Part shown: positions 14,708 through 17,864 of the stretch, piece by piece
How the letters are laid out: the number at the start of each line of letters is the position of its first letter
Numbering within the stretch: position 1 is the first letter of the stretch
DNA from: Candidatus Gastranaerophilales bacterium
Lineage (GTDB): Bacteria; Cyanobacteriota; Vampirovibrionia; Gastranaerophilales; Gastranaerophilaceae
DNA: 17,864 nt
Direction: 5' to 3'
Assembly: GCA_900766355.1 (NCBI GenBank)
Contig: CAAFVD010000100.1
Span: 1 to 17,864, forward strand
The notes under the pieces: generated by a model
The model's database searches: none
What the model saw: only the letters and a program-made list of their open reading frames with translations
Told to the model about the DNA's origin: nothing
Made by a program: the position numbers and the translations under genes

Positions 14708-15388
14708 ATGTTTAATGAAACAAGGACACACGAAATAACTGTCGATACAGTTATACTAACGATTAAAAACGATAATTTGCAAGTATTGCTTGTAAAAAGA
14801 GAAAATGAACCGTTCAAAGGCAAATGGGCTATACCTGGTGGATATGTTCGTATGTCTGAAGATCTTGATGCTGCGGCAATGAGAATTCTTAAAGAAAAAA
14901 CAAATGTTGATAATATTTATCTTGAACAATTATACACATTTGGTGACCCTTTAAGACACCCTGTATCTAGGGTTATAACTTGTGCTTATTTTGCACTTAT
15001 TAGAGCAGAAGATGTTAACGTAGTTGCAGCCGACAATGTAGCATGGCATAAGGTTAGCGATTTGCCAGCACTAGCATTCGACCACAAAGAAATTATTCAA
15101 TACTCACTAAAACGCACAAGAGAGCGTTTAGAAATGTGTCCTGTAGCATATCAATTATTGAATGAAAAATTCACATTAACAGAAATGCAAAAAGCGTATG
15201 AACTTATTATGGGTAAGAAGCTGGATAAAAGAAACTTCAGAAAGAAAGTTATCCAAACTGAAGGTCTTAGAGAACTTGAAGAGTTTTCAAAATCAACCTC
15301 AAAACGTCCTGCAAGACTTTACACGTTTGATAACATCAAACTGAACTCAAAACGTGCCCACTTTATTAAAAAGGAGAAAAAATGTTAG
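14708..15388 (+). CDS. NrtR-type Nudix regulator (degenerate Nudix domain plus winged helix)
   Basis: This 226-residue protein has an N-terminal Nudix fold (about 8-140) and a C-terminal winged-helix domain (about 145-208; FTLTEMQKAYELIMG, then KLDKRNFRKKV and RPARLYTF), the NrtR layout. NrtR proteins sense ADP-ribose or related sugars and usually repress NAD metabolism genes. The Nudix box G45-x5-E51-x7-R59-I-L-K-E63-K-T-N has lost the RE glutamate (Ile60), the second glutamate of the EE pair (Lys64) and the final Gly (Asn66), so hydrolysis is unlikely and a sensor role likely. The ATG at 14708 has AGGA 8 bases upstream; an in-frame ATG at 14693 is rejected because it overlaps that ribosome site and the inverted repeat. 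It overlaps secG by 7 bases. Confidence 0.88.
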   Translation: MFNETRTHEITVDTVILTIKNDNLQVLLVKRENEPFKGKWAIPGGYVRMSEDLDAAAMRILKEKTNVDNIYLEQLYTFGDPLRHPVSRVITCAYFALIRAEDVNVVAADNVAWHKVSDLPALAFDHKEIIQYSLKRTRERLEMCPVAYQLLNEKFTLTEMQKAYELIMGKKLDKRNFRKKVIQTEGLRELEEFSKSTSKRPARLYTFDNIKLNSKRAHFIKKEKKC

Positions 15389-15606
15389 CATTAGTTTGGA
15401 CAATACAAGTTTTATCAGCACTATTACTTATTGTATTAATATTAATTCATTCACCAAAAGGTGATGGCATCGCAGGGTTTGGTGGAGCAAGCCAAATGTT
15501 TGCATCACAAAAAGGTGCTGAAAAAAGACTTAACAAAATTACAGCAATCGTAGCTCTTGTATTTTTATTCTGCGTATTTTTATTAGGTTTTGGTATTGTT
15601 AAATAA
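15382..15606 (+). CDS. secG: Preprotein translocase subunit SecG
   Basis: This 74-residue protein has two membrane helices (about 3-21 and 53-72) joined by the conserved cytoplasmic loop HSPKGDGIAGFGGASQMFASQ, the typical SecG fingerprint. SecG assists SecYE in SecA-driven export. AAGGAG lies 5 bases before the ATG. The start overlaps the end of the Nudix regulator gene, and the SDR begins 2 bases after the stop, so all three are one transcript. The length is normal for cyanobacterial and Firmicutes SecG. Confidence 0.93.
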   Translation: MLALVWTIQVLSALLLIVLILIHSPKGDGIAGFGGASQMFASQKGAEKRLNKITAIVALVFLFCVFLLGFGIVK

Positions 15607-15608
15607 AC

Positions 15609-16298
15609 ATGAATATTCTTATTACTGGAGCATCTAGAGGTATCGGTGAATGTATCGCCAAAAATCTTGACGGTACAATTTTTGCTATTGGTAGAAACGA
15701 AGATAAATTAAAACAATACAAAAACTACCTAGTATGCGACTTTGAAAAAGATATTGATAAACTAGGAGAATATATTACCTCTAACAATATTGATGTAGTT
15801 ATTAACAACGCAGGTGAATATATATATAAAGAGGCTGATAAGATATCATTTCCAGAAATAGAAAAACTTATACGTGTAAATCTTGAAGTCCCTATGTATA
15901 TAATATCCAAAGCTTTACCATATATGAAATCTCAAAAATGGGGAAGAATTATAAATATAGGTTCTATTAGTGGAGTAATGGGAGAAGCTGGCGCTAGTAT
16001 TTATTCAGCCTCAAAATCAGGACTTATCGGAATGACAAAAGCTATTGCTTTAGAGGTTGCCCAAGACAATATTACAATCAACACTATAAACCCAGGTTGG
16101 GTAGAAACGGATTTAGGACTAAACTCTGTTGAAGATAGTGAATTTGAAAAAGATGAAATTATTGATTGTATTCCTCAACGTAGATTTGTTGAACCTAAAG
16201 AAATTGCAGACATGGTTAAATATCTAATCTCACAGGAAGCTAAAGGGGTTACAGGTCAATCTATAAACCTATGTGCAGGACTTAGTGTCGGATATTAA
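15609..16298 (+). CDS. Short-chain dehydrogenase/reductase (FabG-like)
   Basis: This 229-residue classical SDR has the NAD(P)-binding motif TGASRGIG (6-13), NNAG (66-69), the helix-4 N91, and the catalytic S119-Y132-K136 set in NIGSISGVMGEAGASIYSASK. The closing motif INPGWVETDL is also typical. Similarity is to 3-oxoacyl-ACP reductases, but neither substrate nor cofactor preference can be fixed; R10 after the first strand would favour NADPH. It is slightly shorter than FabG (about 245). It begins 2 bases after secG with no separate ribosome site visible. It ends 3 bases before the convergent surface-protein gene, with no terminator seen. Confidence 0.88.
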   Translation: MNILITGASRGIGECIAKNLDGTIFAIGRNEDKLKQYKNYLVCDFEKDIDKLGEYITSNNIDVVINNAGEYIYKEADKISFPEIEKLIRVNLEVPMYIISKALPYMKSQKWGRIINIGSISGVMGEAGASIYSASKSGLIGMTKAIALEVAQDNITINTINPGWVETDLGLNSVEDSEFEKDEIIDCIPQRRFVEPKEIADMVKYLISQEAKGVTGQSINLCAGLSVGY

Positions 16299-16301
16299 TA
16301 T

Positions 16302-16592
16302 CTAACTAAACAATTTAAAGGTTCTATCGACATTATCCTTAGCTACAGATTTTAGGGTATCCATTTCTGTATTAATTGCGTTACGTTCAGATTCTAGTGA
16401 TGCAAGGTCAGTATCAAATTTTTTGTCTTTTGCATTTATTTTACGCATATCGGCTTCATATTTTGCTTCTGCTTTTTTAAGGTCAACATCGTCTGTCACT
16501 TCTTGCAAACTAGTATCTGTTGCGACATTTACTTGATATTCATTACCTTCGTTATCATTTTTAAATAGGAATAATAAACCTTCGTTTACCAT
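16302..16592 (-). pseudogene. Severed C-terminal coiled-coil of the GLUG-repeat surface protein
   Basis: This 96-residue frame is in the same phase as the GLUG protein and separated from it by one TGA (16602-16604) and three codons (FTT). It has neither a Shine-Dalgarno nor a TATAAT-N6 start, so it is best read as the natural C-terminus of the upstream gene. Residues of about 1-35 form a small polar beta-like segment (EYQVNVATDTSLQEVTDD). About 36-90 form a highly charged heptad coil (KKAEAKYEADMRKINAKDKKFD...LESERNAINTEMDTLKSVAKD), ending in the compact motif DRTFKLFS. A conserved-looking end like this may serve export or anchoring, which is inference. It stops with TAG. Confidence 0.6.
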
Positions 16593-16601
16593 AGTTGTAA
16601 A

Positions 16602-17864
16602 TCAATTGCTATCATCGCCATATCTACCAACAGGGTCGTCCGCAGTACCTTCTATAATATATCCACCATATTTGTTAATTTCATCAAAGGTTTTACCAGC
16701 ACCAGTTGTATCGTTAACTGTTTCTGTAGTTTTTACAGTAGGAGGAGTTACTGTTATTACGTTGTTATTTGGAGTTGTAGCTTCAGATACTTCTACTAAT
16801 TTAGTAGGGCTATCATCATTACTAGTAAAAGTTTGTGGTGGATTTGGAGCTGCATATCCATTAATTATTTTACCAATATTATTAGTACCTGACATATTGC
16901 TACTAGCAAATGTAGTAGTTTTTTGAGCAGGATTTCCACTAGATGTAGTGCCAAAAGCATTACAATCCTTTATTATTCCGCCATTTACGGCACTAGCAAA
17001 ACCTCCAGCATCAATATAACCTCTATCTTGCTTGTACAACATATTATTGCTTACATTACCAACAACATTACCATAAGAATTACAATTTTGAATTGTTAAT
17101 TGAGTATTTGCACCTAAATCTGCCCCAGCATTACCTACAAAACCTCCAATTACATGCCCTTCTGCAGATACATTACCTCTAGATTCACAATTTGAAATTT
17201 CACCCCCATATGCACCACCGATAAAACCACCAGCAACACAAGTTGTACCAGTTGTAGTATTTAAAGTTCCGTAAACATTTCCACTTGCAGAACTATTACT
17301 AATATTACAAGTTCCACCCCAATCTGCACCACCAATAAAACCTCCAACATTTCCTAAACCAGTAACATTACCTGTTGCATTACAATTTGTTGCAGTTAAA
17401 ACTCCTTTATCATCAACTTGTCCAATTAATCCTCCAACCCAAGCTCCAGTAGAAGATACGTTAGCACTTGAAGTACAATTATTAATAGTAGTTGTCCCTT
17501 GAATAGTTCCTGCTAAAGCACCAACATTGTTACTTGTAGAATTAACAGAACCTGAAACACTTACATTTTCAACTTTACCATTTTTTATTGTATTCGCCAA
17601 AATACCTTGACTTGTTACATCACCATTGATATTCAAGTTGCTAACAGTACCACTCATTGTAGAGAAAAGAGCTTTATCTAATCCTTTAATAGTGTAACCG
17701 TTACCATCTAAAGTACCTGAGAAATTTTTTGATGTCCAAGTTGTCCCTGTCATATCAATATCAGACATCAATCTATAGTTACCGCTAGATGACATATTTT
17801 TTAATTGATCTGCAGTATAAATTTCTGTTACACCATTTACTTTTGTATTAGTTGTAGTTACTCG
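16602..17864 (-). CDS. GLUG-repeat surface protein (N-terminus off window, ends at premature-looking TGA)
   Basis: The frame is open to the right edge; the Met at 17795 is internal, since the 23 codons before it continue the protein (TEIYTADQLKN). The start YTADQLKNM...GNYRLMSDIDMTGTTW...FSGTLDGNGYTIKGL is the usual lead-in of GLUG-motif adhesin-like proteins. Then come repeated units of about 25-40 residues with VGG(L/F)IGG, NC.S.GNV and short Gly/Ser/Asn linkers, forming a right-handed parallel beta-helix. From about residue 325 of this fragment a Thr/Pro/Val-rich stalk follows (TTPNNNVITVTPPTVKTTET). It then stops at GDDSN-TGA, immediately before an in-frame coiled-coil tail. The protein probably acts on the cell surface. 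It is composed mainly of Asn, Gly, Ser and Thr. Confidence 0.8.
   Translation of the reverse strand, partial: RVTTTNTKVNGVTEIYTADQLKNMSSSGNYRLMSDIDMTGTTWTSKNFSGTLDGNGYTIKGLDKALFSTMSGTVSNLNINGDVTSQGILANTIKNGKVENVSVSGSVNSTSNNVGALAGTIQGTTTINNCTSSANVSSTGAWVGGLIGQVDDKGVLTATNCNATGNVTGLGNVGGFIGGADWGGTCNISNSSASGNVYGTLNTTTGTTCVAGGFIGGAYGGEISNCESRGNVSAEGHVIGGFVGNAGADLGANTQLTIQNCNSYGNVVGNVSNNMLYKQDRGYIDAGGFASAVNGGIIKDCNAFGTTSSGNPAQKTTTFASSNMSGTNNIGKIINGYAAPNPPQTFTSNDDSPTKLVEVSEATTPNNNVITVTPPTVKTTETVNDTTGAGKTFDEINKYGGYIIEGTADDPVGRYGDDSN

Noticed and set aside
16602..16604. TGA read as an amino acid (altered genetic code)
   Set aside because: Both TGAs at gene ends (here and in mrnC, which would gain WLV) would allow extension. 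However, none of the other genes contains in-frame TGA although Trp is common as TGG, so the standard code holds and local mutation or readthrough is more likely.
16606..16926. Plus-strand 106-residue hydrophobic frame
   Set aside because: Antisense of the Thr/Val-rich stalk of the GLUG protein; the repeat-encoding strand is the real one.

Overview
The window is strongly AT-rich, gene-dense bacterial DNA. The gene set suggests an uncultured gut-type relative of Cyanobacteria (class Vampirovibrionia/Melainabacteria, order Gastranaerophilales). Pointers are a cyanobacterial/Firmicutes-type Mini-III RNase, a bacterial GT5 glycogen synthase, an AMIN-like secreted protein, a GLUG-repeat surface protein with a charged coiled-coil tail, and a multi-zinc-ribbon/cyclase-like/ATPase-like giant protein. 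This placement is an inference from gene content, not a search result. The code is standard: stops are TAA (9 genes), TAG (7) and TGA (1, mrnC).

Layout. 1-692 (-): 5' part of a secreted AMIN-like protein whose tail is built from 57-bp tandem repeats running off the left edge. 693-933: divergent regulatory region with a structured leader. 934-1209 (+): small EF-hand protein ending in a strong terminator. 1283-3080 (+): holA-holB, the clamp-loader subunits delta and delta'. 3073-8362 (-): zinc-ribbon/cyclase-like/ATPase-like giant, then glgA, then mrnC, read leftward and converging on holB. 8408-9318 (-): S24-type repressor-peptidase and a DUF167 protein. 9319-9457: a compact divergent operator/promoter with two 21-bp palindromic sites. 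9458-9881 (+): two small unknown genes under that operator. 9919-10087 (+): a possible small RNA with its own promoter and terminator. 10086-14572 (-): FAD-dependent oxidoreductase, sensor kinase, folC. 14708-16298 (+): NrtR-type Nudix regulator, secG and an SDR. 16302-17864 (-): a GLUG-repeat surface protein cut by one in-frame TGA, running off the right edge.

The most system-like segment is 8408-10087. The repressor carries a Cys-Gly cleavage site and a Ser/Lys dyad, as in LexA, UmuD and phage repressors. Its perfect palindromic operator sits exactly between the -35 and -10 of the opposing promoter. The pair of small genes it would control is unrecognised, and one of them is Cys-rich and basic. 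A structured candidate RNA follows. This looks like a self-contained, damage-responsive type switch with an unknown output.

A second theme is start architecture. Four genes on both strands (AMIN-like, holA, the giant, the sensor kinase) lack a Shine-Dalgarno sequence and have a TATAAT-like box exactly 6 bases before the ATG. The other main promoters feed genes with normal AGGAG-type sites. This points to routine use of leaderless mRNAs.
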